NCBI GenBank assembly: GCA_001593845.1
Contig: LUCF01000070.1
Location: 1 to 8,025 of the forward strand
Length of the DNA stretch: 8,025 bases
Source of the DNA: Candidatus Bathyarchaeota archaeon B63
GTDB lineage: Archaea > Thermoproteota > Bathyarchaeia > Bathyarchaeales > DTEX01
Direction of reading: 5' to 3'
Of this stretch, positions 1-5,379 are shown piece by piece. Numbering within the stretch: position 1 is the first letter of the stretch; the number at the start of each line of letters is the position of its first letter. A program made the position numbers and the translations under genes. The notes under the pieces are model-generated. The model did no database searches and was not told where the DNA came from. It saw only the letters and a program-made list of their open reading frames with translations.

Positions 1-591
1 TGAGACTTCCTTCTCCTCGACGAGGCGCCTAAATGCCTCCACAACCACCTTTGCGGATTCGCTGTCGATGTTCCCCGTGGGCTCATCTGCGAGTATGAGG
101 GTGGGCTCATTGATGAGGGCACGTGCTATCGCGACCCTTTGCTGCTCGCCGCCGCTGAGCTCAGTGGGCTTCTTAAAGGCAAGATCATTAAGGCCGAACA
201 TCTCAAGGAGCCCCATGGCTCTTCTCCTCCGGATCTTAGGGTTAACCCCGGCGATCGACATGGAGAGCTCCACATTCTCAATGGCGGTTAAGAATGGTAT
301 CAGGTTGAAGAACTGGAAGACGAACCCCACCTTCTTGTTACGGTACTCCGCAAGCTCGTCGCTGCTGAGGTCAGAGAGGTCGGAGCCCTCAACTAATACT
401 CTGCCCTCAGTCGGCTTGTCAAGCCCTCCGATGATGTGGAGCAGCGTCGACTTGCCGGATCCAGATGGCCCAACCACCGCTGCGAATTCCCCCCTGTAAA
501 AGGTTAGGTCCAGCCCTTGGAGGGCGGGATACTTAACCCTTCCAACCCAGTATATCTTCGACAAGCCCTCCGTAACTACGAGCTCATCCAT
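1..591 (-). CDS. ABC transporter ATP-binding protein, LolD/MacB type (3' end outside window)
   Basis: This is the nucleotide-binding subunit of an ABC transporter. It would hydrolyse ATP on the cytoplasmic face to drive a membrane partner. About 197 residues are visible. Walker A is GPSGSGKST (residues 41-49), the Q-loop is FVFQFFNL with Gln93, the signature is LSGGEQQR (145-152), and Walker B with the catalytic Glu is LILADEPTGNID (165-176, Glu170). The GEQQRVAIARAL and DEPTGNID wording is typical of the LolD/MacB/FtsE-like group, which usually pairs with FtsX-like permeases of the MacB/LolC kind. The switch His and C-terminus lie beyond position 1, so about 30 residues are missing for a usual length near 230. 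The ATG at 591 is chosen because GAGG sits 9 nt upstream; an in-frame TTG at 600 directly abuts that GAGG and is less likely. The permease is probably the next gene to the left, outside the window. Substrate is unknown. Confidence 0.93.
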   Translation of the reverse strand, partial: MDELVVTEGLSKIYWVGRVKYPALQGLDLTFYRGEFAAVVGPSGSGKSTLLHIIGGLDKPTEGRVLVEGSDLSDLSSDELAEYRNKKVGFVFQFFNLIPFLTAIENVELSMSIAGVNPKIRRRRAMGLLEMFGLNDLAFKKPTELSGGEQQRVAIARALINEPTLILADEPTGNIDSESAKVVVEAFRRLVEEKEVS

Positions 592-906
592 CCTTATCAA
601 CCTCTACTGGACGGGGTTTGATTGGGCGATTCACTCCCGCCCGTTCTATTCGAAGATGACGGAAGAACCGCCTCCTTCTCATACACATAATGGTATCCTT
701 AATATCTGTCTTGAGGTCGAATTCAACCTATAAGTATTACTTTCAGCCTTCTCGGTTCTTACCTTATCTATATTAGCAAAGATGGGAGTATGGTTTGGAT
801 TGTAAATGTTGATGAAGAATTCTCCTCTAAAATGGAAGTCTATACAAAGAGATATATCATCTCGATCTTAAGTAGATAAACACAAGTTTCATGTGGGGGC
901 CTTGGA
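592..906. other. Divergent intergenic region between the ABC ATPase and the UroD-like gene
   Basis: These 315 bp separate two divergently transcribed genes and should hold both promoters. The right half (about 720-890) is much more A+T rich than the flanking genes. On the minus strand ACTTATAGG (728-736) is a possible TATA box, though it is 135 bp or more from the ATPase start, so the leader would be long. On the plus strand GATATATC (851-858) is a possible TATA box for the UroD-like gene. Two very short reading frames are present (584-688 minus, 34 codons; 790-876 plus, 29 codons), but neither has enough support to be called a gene. I see no RNA gene or repeat here. Confidence 0.6.
851..858 (+). 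promoter_or_regulatory. Possible TATA box of the UroD-like gene
   Basis: GATATATC lies about 50 bp before the TTG start at 907. With the usual archaeal spacing of roughly 25 bp, transcription would begin near 880, giving a leader of about 27 nt that includes the G-rich stretch at 895-899. No BRE is obvious, and the region is generally A+T rich, so chance occurrence is possible. Confidence 0.35.
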
Positions 907-2064
907 TTGGCGATTAATCGGTTTGAATGCGTCCTCTCAGCCATTCTCCACGAAGATCCCGAGGTGGTGCCCCAAATAATTGGGTTCACAACTGAGATGG
1001 CAAGGGCGAAGCTGATGCCCATCTTGGAGAGGCGAGCCGGGCGCGTCTTGAGGGGCGAATCTCATGGTCGGAGAAGCGGAAGAACAGAGGCGGCCAAGAG
1101 GCTCGAGAAGGCTCTGAGGTGGGCGGAGCTCCTCGACGTATTCATCATCAGCGCCGGTGGAGGAGGATTCAGAACCGTGAGGACCGCCAGGGGAGGGGGG
1201 ATGTGGAGGACCGTGGAGTGGGAGACCGGTGCCGTCTGGAGGGTGGGGACTGTGAGGAACGTCTGGGCGAGGGAGTACATAAAGTATCCGGTGGAGTCTG
1301 AGGATGACCTTGATCGGCTTGAGCTCCCAGACCCTGACGATGCTGAGAGATACGAGGGGGTTGAGGAGGCGATCAAGTACATAAGAGAGAGGGGGTTCTT
1401 CCCATCCTGCTCCATAAACGGCTTCTTCTCAGGGGTCTGGTACTTCATCCGCGGGCCGCTTCACAAGATACTCAGGGACATCTATGCTAAGAGGAGCTTT
1501 TTCGCCGAGCTTATACGCAGAGTGGGCGAGTTCAACCTGAAGGCTGAGAAGAACCTCCTCGAGAGGGGGGCGATGATGATAGGGTGGGTGGATGACCTCG
1601 GCTATAATAAGGGCCCATTCATGAGCCCTAAGCTCTATGAGGAGCTGATCCTCCCGTGGCACAAGAGGGCAATAGATCTCGCTCACAAGTATGGGGCATT
1701 CGTGAACATGCATAGCCACGGAAACATAAATGCGATTCTACCCTTCCTCGTCAACGCTGGGCTCGATGTCCTTAACCCGATAGGCCCCTCGGACAACATG
1801 GACCTCGCCGAGATAAAGGAGAAGTACGGCGATGACCTCTGCCTTCAAGGAGGCCTCAGCAAGCATATAGGCTTCATGACCTTGGATGAACTAAAGAGTC
1901 ACCTCGTCGACGTGATAGGTAAGGGAAGCCCCGGCGGGGGCTTCATTCTGAGCTCAGAGGGGGAGCTGCCATACGAGATGAAGCCCGTGAACTTCAGGTT
2001 ATTCGTTGAGCTAAGCCGGAAGTACAGGAGGAACCCAACCCGCCTCTCAGCCTTATTAAGATGA
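907..2064 (+). CDS. Uroporphyrinogen decarboxylase-fold protein, methyltransferase-like branch
   Basis: A 385-residue protein of the UroD/MtaA superfamily (COG0407-like), a TIM-barrel group that includes true heme-pathway decarboxylases and methylcobamide:thiol methyltransferases. Family landmarks are YPVESEDDLDRLELPDP (127-143), the GWVDDLGYNKGPFMSPKLYE stretch (226-245), MHSHGNINAILP (268-279), LNPIGPSDNMDL (289-300) and the C-terminal GGGFILSSEGELPYEMKP block (343-360). The N-terminal tetrapyrrole-binding signature of genuine HemE is not apparent, so heme synthesis is unlikely. Methyltransferases of the fold bind zinc through a His-x-Cys motif; here it reads His269-Ser-His271-Gly, so zinc-thiol chemistry is uncertain. 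No corrinoid protein or partner methyltransferase is nearby. The TTG at 907 is chosen because it is the first start codon after the in-frame stop at 877 and GGGGG lies 7 nt upstream; there is no competing Met before residue 31. Substrate unknown. Confidence 0.85.
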   Translation: MAINRFECVLSAILHEDPEVVPQIIGFTTEMARAKLMPILERRAGRVLRGESHGRRSGRTEAAKRLEKALRWAELLDVFIISAGGGGFRTVRTARGGGMWRTVEWETGAVWRVGTVRNVWAREYIKYPVESEDDLDRLELPDPDDAERYEGVEEAIKYIRERGFFPSCSINGFFSGVWYFIRGPLHKILRDIYAKRSFFAELIRRVGEFNLKAEKNLLERGAMMIGWVDDLGYNKGPFMSPKLYEELILPWHKRAIDLAHKYGAFVNMHSHGNINAILPFLVNAGLDVLNPIGPSDNMDLAEIKEKYGDDLCLQGGLSKHIGFMTLDELKSHLVDVIGKGSPGGGFILSSEGELPYEMKPVNFRLFVELSRKYRRNPTRLSALLR

Positions 2065-2207
2065 GAGCCAAAACCCTTCGAGGCGATTAAGCTCCGATCC
2101 CTGCGCCTCCGTAATGAGAAGTCCCTCGGCATCCTCGAAGCTTCAGCTTCTTCTCCAACGCCCTTTCTGCCGACTTCGTGACGAAGCCTTCCATACAAAA
2201 TTAGTCG

Positions 2208-2236
2208 CGGCATCATGCCGGAGAAAAAATTTTTTC
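2208..2236 (+). terminator. Hairpin plus A6T6 tract, possible terminator
   Basis: CGGCAT-C-ATGCCG (2208-2220) is a near-perfect inverted repeat that can fold as a 4-bp stem with a 5-nt loop. It is followed at once by the 14-bp palindrome GAAAAAATTTTTTC (2223-2236). Archaeal transcription commonly ends in T-rich runs, so the T6 tract could end the UroD-like transcript, and its complement could end a transcript from the right. It is 144 nt past the stop codon, which would leave a long 3' untranslated region. Confidence 0.4.
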
Positions 2237-2293
2237 TTTCATGATCATTTGTTTTCAGCTTCCTTTCTACCTTCAGGGCCTTTTTCTCAATCA

Positions 2294-2361
2294 TCAAGTG
2301 GCCCGAAATGTCTCAAAATGTCCCAAAGTGTCTCTTTTTGTCTCCCTTCATAGTCAAGTGG
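2294..2361. repeat. Four phased 10-bp units bracketed by 8-bp direct repeats
   Basis: Four consecutive decamers run from 2305 to 2344. The first three each differ from AAAATGTCTC at one position; the fourth is TTTTTGTCTC. The core TGTC(T/C)C therefore recurs exactly every 10 bp, close to one helical turn. The octamer TCAAGTGG flanks the block on both sides (2294-2301 and 2354-2361), with starts exactly 60 bp apart. There are no terminal inverted repeats, so a mobile element is not indicated. The same-face spacing would suit a multi-site protein-binding array, but there is no gene immediately beside it to assign it to. Confidence 0.6.
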
Positions 2362-2660
2362 GCTTCATGGAGAAGAAAAATTCGGGGTTACGATCCTGCT
2401 CTCCGCAGAGCCTCCAAAGCAGCCTCGAGGATTGTTCCCGAGATTCTCCTTTCCTCCCTTTCGTGATCATCCTCCATCCCCATATGACATGCCTCTTGAC
2501 TCTTGCATTAATCTCATTTAGAGTTTTCCCCACCCTCCAGCGGGTCTCTTTGCATGTTTGCGGATCGCCCTTTAGGGCGTAAGGGCTATGCCTGCCCGAA
2601 GAGGCTGTAAGGAAAAAGGGATGACAGTCCTCTCTGCACGTCCCTATTCAACCCCAACGC

Positions 2661-2668
2661 TTATATGC
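2661..2668 (+). promoter_or_regulatory. TATA box of alba
   Basis: TTATATGC lies 38 bp before the alba ATG. The usual spacing of about 25 bp puts transcription start near 2690, giving a short leader of about 17 nt that carries the ribosome binding site. The position relative to a well-defined gene start makes this the most convincing promoter in the window. Confidence 0.6.
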
Positions 2669-2695
2669 ACATTAATAAAGCTAAGAGAGAGTGAA

Positions 2696-2700
2696 GGTGA
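2696..2700 (+). promoter_or_regulatory. Ribosome binding site of alba
   Basis: GGTGA within GAAGGTGA matches the archaeal Shine-Dalgarno consensus GGAGGTGA and ends 6 nt before the ATG at 2707. It fixes the alba start and shows that the translation signals of the gene are intact although its frame is broken downstream. Confidence 0.65.
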
Positions 2701-2706
2701 CGGAGA

Positions 2707-2981
2707 ATGTCGGAGAGCAACTCTGTGCTGATTGGTCGTAAGCCTGTGATGAATTATGTCTTGGCCTGCATTACGCTGTTCCACAGCGGAGCTAAGGAAA
2801 GGCGAGGGGAAGGGCAATAAGCAGAGCGGTAGACGTAGCGGAGATCCTCAGAAAGAGGTTCATGCCTGAACTTAAGATCAAAGAGATAGCCATAGGGACA
2901 GAGCAGGTTCAATCGAAGGACGAGGGAGAGGGCTCAGTTCCAAGAAACCTAAGCACGATCGAGATAACGCTGACCCAGTAG
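2707..2981 (+). pseudogene. alba: alba, DNA/RNA-binding chromatin protein Alba, interrupted by a frameshift
   Basis: Alba is a small (about 90-100 aa) dimeric protein that coats DNA and RNA in archaea. The first frame (2707-2799) gives 31 residues including LIGRKPVMNYVLACITLF, the hallmark N-terminal block (Sulfolobus Alba has GKKPVMNYVLA). It then reads RRGEGQ and stops at 2818-2820. From 2799 a different frame continues KARGRAISRAVDVAEILRKR and, further on, IKEIAIGTEQ and STIEITLTQ, stopping at 2979-2981. Compared with Alba proteins as I recall them, GAKE should be followed by three residues like VVI before KARGR, so about 10 nt appear to be missing from the second beta strand. Both halves are otherwise undamaged, and promoter and ribosome binding site look good. 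This suggests a recent disruption or an assembly error rather than old decay. The Lys acetylated in Sulfolobus (K16) corresponds to Arg11 here, with Lys12 beside it. Confidence 0.88.
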
Positions 2982-3005
2982 CTCCCGGAGACGCAAGTTC
3001 CAACC

Positions 3006-3037
3006 AAAGGGGTTCCCTTTCGGGCCCACAAGGTCCG
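3006..3037 (+). terminator. Two adjacent hairpins after alba, possible 3' processing or termination site
   Basis: Beginning 24 nt past the alba stop, AAAGGG-GTT-CCCTTT (3006-3020) forms a perfect 6-bp stem. Directly next to it CGGGCC-CACAA-GGTCCG (3021-3037) forms a second 6-bp stem with one G-U pair. No T-tract follows, so this is a weak case for termination; structured 3' RNA is equally possible. The rest of the gap to 3167 shows GGGCCC and a TGAG-TTAG-CTCA hairpin but no recognisable gene. Confidence 0.35.
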
Positions 3038-3167
3038 CATGAGTAGGGTATACTAAGAAGAGACGTTGAATCTGTATGCCTGGGGCCCGGCGGGGATGAA
3101 GTGGGAGTGGTGAGTTAGCTCATCAACTAAGGCTGGGATTCTCGCCTACCATTCCCCGGATGCCCAT

Positions 3168-3512
3168 TTAGATGTAGATAACGTGTCTTTCTCTTGCTCC
3201 TCTACGGGCTCTCCTAGCGGCTTCCAGGCCCTTCTCCGCCCCCTTCTTCGTTATCTCCAGGTCGTACTCTATGAATAAGCGTGTGAACTCAGCGATCTTC
3301 TTGTTCATCTCGCTGAGCTCCTCCTGAGTGAACCTGGTCATTATATCCGGGTTATTGATCCACTGCATCCACCCTAGGATGCTTCTCTGAAGAGCCCCAA
3401 GCATGAAGCGGATGGACCTGACGTACTCAAGCCTGTCTTTGTCCTCAGCCCTCTCGAGATCCTTTATCCTCTCGATGATCCTCTGGCAGCTTTGAATCCA
3501 TTCCGAACTCAA
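3168..3512 (-). CDS. DUF2153 family protein of unknown function
   Basis: I recognise this as a DUF2153-type archaeal protein from a helical core reading DRLEYVRSIRFMLGALQRSI, then LGWMQWINNPDIMTRF and TQEELSEMNKKIAEF. No enzymatic motif, signal peptide or membrane span is visible. It looks like a small, all-helical cytoplasmic protein with a basic tail (AARRARRGARERH). The start is placed at the TTG at 3512 (MSSEWIQSC..., 114 aa) because GGAGG lies 9 nt upstream and relatives, as I recall them, begin near this EW motif. A GTG at 3587 would add 25 Arg-rich residues with codons unlike the rest of the gene and has no ribosome binding site. It follows archease on the same strand (87 bp gap, or 12 bp with the longer start), so cotranscription is likely. 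That neighbourhood is only a weak hint at RNA metabolism. Confidence 0.78.
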   Translation of the reverse strand: MSSEWIQSCQRIIERIKDLERAEDKDRLEYVRSIRFMLGALQRSILGWMQWINNPDIMTRFTQEELSEMNKKIAEFTRLFIEYDLEITKKGAEKGLEAARRARRGARERHVIYI

Positions 3513-3521
3513 CGATCGGAT

Positions 3522-3526
3522 CCTCC
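3522..3526 (-). promoter_or_regulatory. Ribosome binding site deciding the DUF2153 start
   Basis: Read on the minus strand, AAAGGAGGATC gives a strong GGAGG core 9 nt before the TTG at 3512. It lies inside the longer GTG-initiated frame, which lacks such a site, and so favours the shorter protein. Confidence 0.55.
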
Positions 3527-3599
3527 TTTCATGGATATTAGGGACTCGACCTCTAATAAACGCTTTGAGGCGTCGGGCCCCAGCCACGGGATGAGGGCT

Positions 3600-4037
3600 C
3601 TAAATGTCGAGTATGAACTTGACCGTCACCCTCCCAGGCGACTCGTTTATCTCCATGCGGTGGTATGTAACGGCCTTAACGCCTACCTTCTGTATGTGCT
3701 TCGACTCGTCGAATTCCTCGCCGTATATTCGGGCCTTAAGCCTATAGCCGAGGCCCGTCTTGATGATCTCGTCGATCTTGAACTTTGAGTACAGCCTATT
3801 ATTCAGTTCGAATCGGACGAGTATCTCCTCAAGCCAGCTGTAGAGGAGCGCATGCTTGTCCTCGGCCTCAACCTCAACGGACTCCTCGGCCTTCGGTTCA
3901 ACATCATCTATGTTCGTCATCGTCTCGAATAATGCTGATGCGGCGTTCTCAAAGGCCTCAGCTAGGTCGCGGCCATAAGCCTCCACGTAGATGTCCGCTG
4001 TATGCTCAAGGTACTTGAATCCCCTCTTAACCGGCAA
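3600..4037 (-). CDS. Archease, RtcB RNA ligase cofactor
   Basis: A 145-residue archease. This family promotes guanylylation and turnover of RtcB, the 3'-phosphate RNA ligase that joins tRNA exons. The diagnostic N-terminal motif FKYLEHTADIYVEAYG is at 7-22, with Asp15 as the conserved metal-site residue. The middle contains LLYSWLEEILVRFELNNRLY (64-83), then VGVKAVTYHRMEI (117-129). The protein ends FILDI with the conserved terminal Asp144-Ile145. Length is normal for the family. The start is TTG at 4037, directly preceded in frame by a TGA, with GGAGG (4048-4052) 10 nt upstream. The rtcB gene, a frequent neighbour elsewhere, is not in this window. Archease lies 59 bp downstream of a glycosyltransferase and upstream of the DUF2153 gene, probably on the same transcript, although no functional link to glucan metabolism is known to me. 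Confidence 0.93.
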   Translation of the reverse strand: MPVKRGFKYLEHTADIYVEAYGRDLAEAFENAASALFETMTNIDDVEPKAEESVEVEAEDKHALLYSWLEEILVRFELNNRLYSKFKIDEIIKTGLGYRLKARIYGEEFDESKHIQKVGVKAVTYHRMEINESPGRVTVKFILDI

Positions 4038-4096
4038 TCACGATGCGCCTCCAGATCATGACTTGGAAAATGATGATGTGGAACTCCCCTGACGGC

Positions 4097-5275
4097 TCAG
4101 GCGCCTCCATCCCTGCAGGCCTCCTCATAGACCTTGATCGTTCTCTCCGCAGCTGCATCCCAACTGTAGGACTCCTGAACCTTCCTCTTCGCGTTCTGAG
4201 CGAGCCATCTCGAGTATCCCGGGTCTGAGAGGACCCTGCAGATCCCCCAAGCAATCGACTCGAGGTTCCTCGCGTAGACGAGAACCCCAGTCTTGTCATG
4301 CTCGATTATCTCAGATAAGCCGCCGACATTAGCCGCCACAACCGGGACGCCCGCGGCCATCCCCTCCAGCGCAACTATCCCGAAGGGCTCATAGACTGAG
4401 GGGACCACGAGGACATCAACGCTCATCGTCAGCTCAGTCAGATCAGAATCTGAGATGAAGCCGAGGAAGATAACCCTGTCCCCATAGCCTGTTGCCCTAG
4501 CCATCCCCTCCAGGTAATCCTTAGACCAGCCATCGCCGACTATGACGAACTTGACGTTCCTGATCCGCTGGAGAACAAGGGGGACAGCCCTGACGAGGTA
4601 CTCTACGCCCTTCTGTGGAACGAGCCTCCCGACGAATAGGACGACCTTCTCATGGGGTTCTATCCCATAACGCCTCCTCACTTCATCCCTGTCTATGTTC
4701 CTCTGGTACTTAGATGGGTCCACAGCATTCGGGATCACCGTTATCTTCTCCGGGGGGAGATGGAAGTGCCGTTCAAGCTCCCACCTCATCGAGCTGCTGC
4801 ATGAGATGATCTTCTTAGCCTCATAAGTCATCCACCACTCCAGACCGTCGATCAGGAGCGAGTTGGGGTTACGGAGGCCCTGAGCGCGGCCCATCTCTAT
4901 GCTGTGAACCGTTGAGACGAGGGGCTTATTCATGTAGTACTTGGCCGCTATGCCCACCGGCGCGGTCAGCCAATCATGTATGTGGATGACATCGAATTCA
5001 TAATTCCTACTCAGGTTTGCTACGAGCTTCTCCATGAAGTGATTAAAAATGAAGGTCCAGATGATGAAGTCTGGGTGGCCGATCTCTATCCTGACCCGGT
5101 GAACCTTCACGCCGTCCATCTCCTCGAATTCCGGAGCCCCTGGAAACTCAAGCGTCACGACATGCACGTCAAGGTTCTTCCGGGCCAGAGCCCTAGATAG
5201 GCCGAAGCAGTGACGGGCTATCCCACCCACTATCCTGGGAGGAAACTCCCAAGTTAACATGCAGATCCTCATCAT
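4097..5275 (-). CDS. GT4-type glycosyltransferase, glycogen-synthase-like
   Basis: A 392-residue GT-B fold retaining glycosyltransferase. The N-terminal acceptor domain starts MRICMLTWEFPPRIVGG and carries HIHDW (98-102) and STVHSIEMGR (121-130). The C-terminal nucleotide-sugar domain has VGRLVPQKG (215-223), whose Arg217 and Lys222 should contact the donor phosphates. It also has the E-x7-E motif of GT4/GT5 enzymes, EPFGIVALE, with Glu296 and Glu304. It is cytoplasmic, with no membrane segment. Archaeal homologues are often annotated as glycogen synthase, and the debranching enzyme two genes upstream supports an alpha-glucan role, but donor and acceptor cannot be read from the sequence. It is shorter than classical GT5 GlgA (about 450-480 aa). 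Two ATGs are possible, at 5275 and 5272. An A+T-rich promoter lies just upstream, so the gene may head its own unit with archease and DUF2153. Confidence 0.9.
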   Translation of the reverse strand: MMRICMLTWEFPPRIVGGIARHCFGLSRALARKNLDVHVVTLEFPGAPEFEEMDGVKVHRVRIEIGHPDFIIWTFIFNHFMEKLVANLSRNYEFDVIHIHDWLTAPVGIAAKYYMNKPLVSTVHSIEMGRAQGLRNPNSLLIDGLEWWMTYEAKKIISCSSSMRWELERHFHLPPEKITVIPNAVDPSKYQRNIDRDEVRRRYGIEPHEKVVLFVGRLVPQKGVEYLVRAVPLVLQRIRNVKFVIVGDGWSKDYLEGMARATGYGDRVIFLGFISDSDLTELTMSVDVLVVPSVYEPFGIVALEGMAAGVPVVAANVGGLSEIIEHDKTGVLVYARNLESIAWGICRVLSDPGYSRWLAQNAKRKVQESYSWDAAAERTIKVYEEACRDGGA

Positions 5276-5313
5276 GACCCAGCCGACTTATCCCACATTA
5301 AAGTTAATGCTGG

Positions 5314-5327
5314 TTTATTTTATTTAC
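5314..5327 (-). promoter_or_regulatory. Likely TATA region for the 5275-to-3168 gene set
   Basis: On the minus strand this reads GTAAATAAAATAAA, the most A+T-rich spot in the 104-bp gap between the two glycosyltransferases. It is centred about 45 bp before the ATG at 5275, so transcription would start near 5293, leaving a leader under 20 nt. Confidence 0.45.
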
Positions 5328-5350
5328 ATGTTGCCTGACCGAGAATGGAC

Positions 5351-5374
5351 CAAACAATGGAAAATAGGCAAGGA
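5351..5374 (-). terminator. Weak possible terminator after the upstream glycosyltransferase
   Basis: Directly after the TAG at 5380-5382 the minus strand has GAGGCTC, a very small dyad, then CCTATTTTCCATTGTTTGG, a T-rich run. This could reduce readthrough into the next gene, but the T runs are short and interrupted. Confidence 0.25.
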
Positions 5375-5379
5375 GCCTC

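Larger units (their letters stand above)
2065..2706. other. 642-bp gene-poor stretch
   Basis: I find no convincing gene here on either strand. The open frames present are short, rich in Ser/Cys/Phe or Arg, and look like random translation. Examples are plus frames at 2114-2353 and 2241-2582 and minus frames at 2087-2194 (35 aa) and 2388-2483 (31 aa, ending in ISGTILEAALEALRRAGS, the most protein-like of them). What can be seen is a cluster of small palindromes and an A6T6 tract (2174-2236), a phased decamer array (2294-2361), a small hairpin CGCCC-TTTA-GGGCG (2566-2579), and the alba promoter at the right end. No tRNA-like T-loop or rRNA was recognised. The stretch may contain decayed genes or an unrecognised RNA. 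Confidence 0.6.

Noticed and set aside
68..499. Plus-strand open frame of 143 codons
   Set aside because: It lies antisense to the ABC ATPase, whose Walker A, signature and Walker B motifs are all on the minus strand.
790..879. Plus-strand 29-codon frame (MVWIVNVDEEFSSKMEVYTK...) in frame with and just upstream of the UroD-like gene
   Set aside because: It is too short and has no ribosome binding site. Its TAA at 877 separates it from the downstream gene, and an N-terminal extension is not needed for the UroD fold.
1899..2297. Minus-strand frame of 132 codons
   Set aside because: It overlaps the conserved 3' end of the UroD-like gene antisense, and its remainder is Arg/Lys-rich with no family resemblance.
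2294..2361. Small mobile element suggested by 8-bp direct repeats flanking 52 bp
   Set aside because: No terminal inverted repeats and no transposase remnant are present, and the interior is explained by tandem decamers.
2460..2530. Minus-strand peptide VGKTLNEINARVKR resembling the N-terminus of DUF39 (homocysteine biosynthesis) proteins
   Set aside because: Only about 14 residues match from memory, and no further homology follows in any frame, so it could be chance.
2241..2582. Plus-strand frame of 113 codons in the gene-poor stretch
   Set aside because: Composition (rich in Ser, Phe, Cys and Leu with scattered Pro) looks like random translation, it runs through the decamer repeats, and it has no ribosome binding site or recognisable domain.
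3090..3135. Possible C/D box RNA (TTGATGA on the minus strand, GGATGAAG on the plus strand)
   Set aside because: The C-box-like words are imperfect, and I cannot find a properly spaced CTGA D box on either strand.
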